Positions 20,978 through 21,802 of a stretch of DNA of 21,802 nt are shown one piece after another (the stretch's first letter is position 1; every line of letters starts with the position of its first letter). The DNA comes from a virus. Below the pieces are notes generated by a model, which worked only from the letters and a program-made list of their open reading frames with translations, did no database searches and was not told the DNA's origin. The stretch is from the IMG/VR virus record IMGVR_UViG_3300037042_005793, positions 1 to 21,802 of that record; one strand, written 5' to 3'. A program made the translations under genes and the position numbers.

Positions 20978-21398
20978 AGCAGAGAAGTCATTTTACTTTG
21001 GAAATGGTACAATGATTGAATTAAATGCGCAGTCAGATGCAAAGTATCCTTTAATATGGATGTTATTTCCAATTACTATTTCAAATAATAGTACCAATAA
21101 CTTTATTGTTAGTCAAACTTATAACTTTAATTTATTGTTTTTACAATCCGGTCATACAACCGACAAACAATCAACCATGAATAAATGGTTTGATGAGATG
21201 AATAATATAATGGTTGGCTATATTCAATCTATGCAAATCGAAAATGAAGATTTAGAACGCAATTTAATGACATTTGGTCAAGCAACTATGATTAATAAAA
21301 AACAAGACAATGTTCATTATGGTTGGTCAGTGCCGGTAAATGTTACGCTACCAATAGATAGTTCTTTATGCTGCAATATGTTTGAGGATGGAATTTGA
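20946..21398 (+). CDS. 150-aa putative head-tail or tail-completion protein
   Basis: A 150-residue protein that starts at a GTG inside the preceding gene (32-base overlap). If this GTG is wrong, the next ATG in frame lies about 60 bases further on. It has a helical start, then strands (YPLIWMLFPITIS; FIVSQTYNFNLLFL) and ends SVPVNVTLPIDSS. That make-up (strand-rich, minor-tail-like) and the gp10-like gene downstream suggest a tail terminator or neck protein. No decisive motif is present. Confidence 0.5.
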   Translation: MKNLIEIFKTKAEKSFYFGNGTMIELNAQSDAKYPLIWMLFPITISNNSTNNFIVSQTYNFNLLFLQSGHTTDKQSTMNKWFDEMNNIMVGYIQSMQIENEDLERNLMTFGQATMINKKQDNVHYGWSVPVNVTLPIDSSLCCNMFEDGI

Positions 21399-21802
21399 TT
21401 TAACAATAGAAGAGGTATTTAATTTAAAAGATGCGCTAATTGAAAAATTAGGCAAAGCAGGCTCATTATCTAATTCACATAAAGTAGAAGTAAATGAGCA
21501 AATAACCTTTACTGAAATAAAAATTGTTGCAAATGAATATTGGTTTTGGCAAAATACCGGTAGAGGCAAAACAAAAAAAGGCAATACTCCTCCTTTATTA
21601 AGACCAAAAATTGATGAGTGGGTACAAAAATTACCTACTTGGTATAAAGCCAATGGCGCAGCGATGACAAAAGATGAACAAGCATTTTTAGTTACTCGTA
21701 AAATTCATAAAGAAGGATATGAGGGCAACCATTATGTAGATGATACCTTGCCTATTTATGAAGCCTTAATAAACAAAGCAGTTTTTGAAGACATACAAAA
21801 TT
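21388..21802 (+). CDS. HK97 gp10-like tail-completion protein, 3' end missing
   Basis: An ATG at 21388 opens a frame that runs past the end of the window (138 codons visible). It begins MEFDLTIEEVFNLKDALIEKLGKAG. The middle NEYWFWQNTGRGKTKKGNTP and later AFLVTRKIHKEGYEGNHYV are the pattern of gp10-like neck or tail-completion proteins ('..G..Rp..', 'l.r.i...G..g..f'). It overlaps the previous gene by 11 bases. Confidence 0.55.
   Translation, partial: MEFDLTIEEVFNLKDALIEKLGKAGSLSNSHKVEVNEQITFTEIKIVANEYWFWQNTGRGKTKKGNTPPLLRPKIDEWVQKLPTWYKANGAAMTKDEQAFLVTRKIHKEGYEGNHYVDDTLPIYEALINKAVFEDIQN

Noticed and set aside
1-21802. Closure of the window into a complete small circular genome
   Set aside because: Joining the ends puts a TAA at the junction, but the first gene would then lack its N-terminal half, and capsid, tail and polymerase genes are missing. 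The window is a fragment.

Overview
The window looks like part of a tailed, HK97-type bacteriophage or prophage of a Bacteroidota host (Flavobacteriia/Chitinophagia-like). All recognisable genes lie on the + strand, are tightly packed and often overlap by 1-40 bases. The DNA is strongly AT-rich. Genes start after A-rich stretches without Shine-Dalgarno sites. Several gene-free gaps carry TAnnTTTG boxes, the -7 element of Bacteroidota promoters. There is no capsid, tape-measure or DNA polymerase gene and both ends cut a gene, so this is a fragment of a larger genome.

Layout. 1-1475: end of a GT-A glycosyltransferase, a small Cys-containing membrane protein and a second GT-A-like glycosyltransferase. 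1523-3819: portal protein and two small putative head-tail or virion proteins. 3816-6591: lysis cassette with holin, M15 peptidase endolysin, a metallophosphoesterase, small acidic or coiled-coil proteins and a unimolecular spanin, closed by a strong terminator. 6817-9414: ten small early-type genes, some preceded by near-identical A-rich leaders. 9431-13132: ERF-type annealing protein, Exo8-like PD-(D/E)XK nuclease, a small protein with an SSB-like acidic tail, a terminator, a winged-helix-like protein, a DUF4373-like replication protein and its usual neighbour. 13140-13682: promoter-like box, terminator, an 81-aa gene and a repeat-rich control region. 13683-18736: HNH and RusA nucleases leading into a DNA-modification operon. 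18733-21802: small and large terminase and three head/tail genes, the last one cut.

The most notable content is the operon at 14211-18736: ParB-like protein, a DpdA-like transglycosylase, a QueD-like T-fold protein that lacks the catalytic Cys, a GT-B glycosyltransferase, QueD, QueE and a phosphoribosyltransferase-FolE fusion. FolE, QueD and QueE make 7-carboxy-7-deazaguanine from GTP. DpdA relatives exchange guanine in DNA for a 7-deazaguanine. No QueC is visible, so either the carboxy base is used or the host makes preQ0. The embedded glycosyltransferase and T-fold protein suggest further decoration of the base, possibly a glycosylated 7-deazaguanine; this last step is inference.

A matching signal is written across the window. 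I found no GATC in 21.8 kb, and Asp is written GAC rather than the usual GAT whenever the next codon begins with C. This points to selection by GATC-cutting restriction and fits a phage that also invests in modified guanine.
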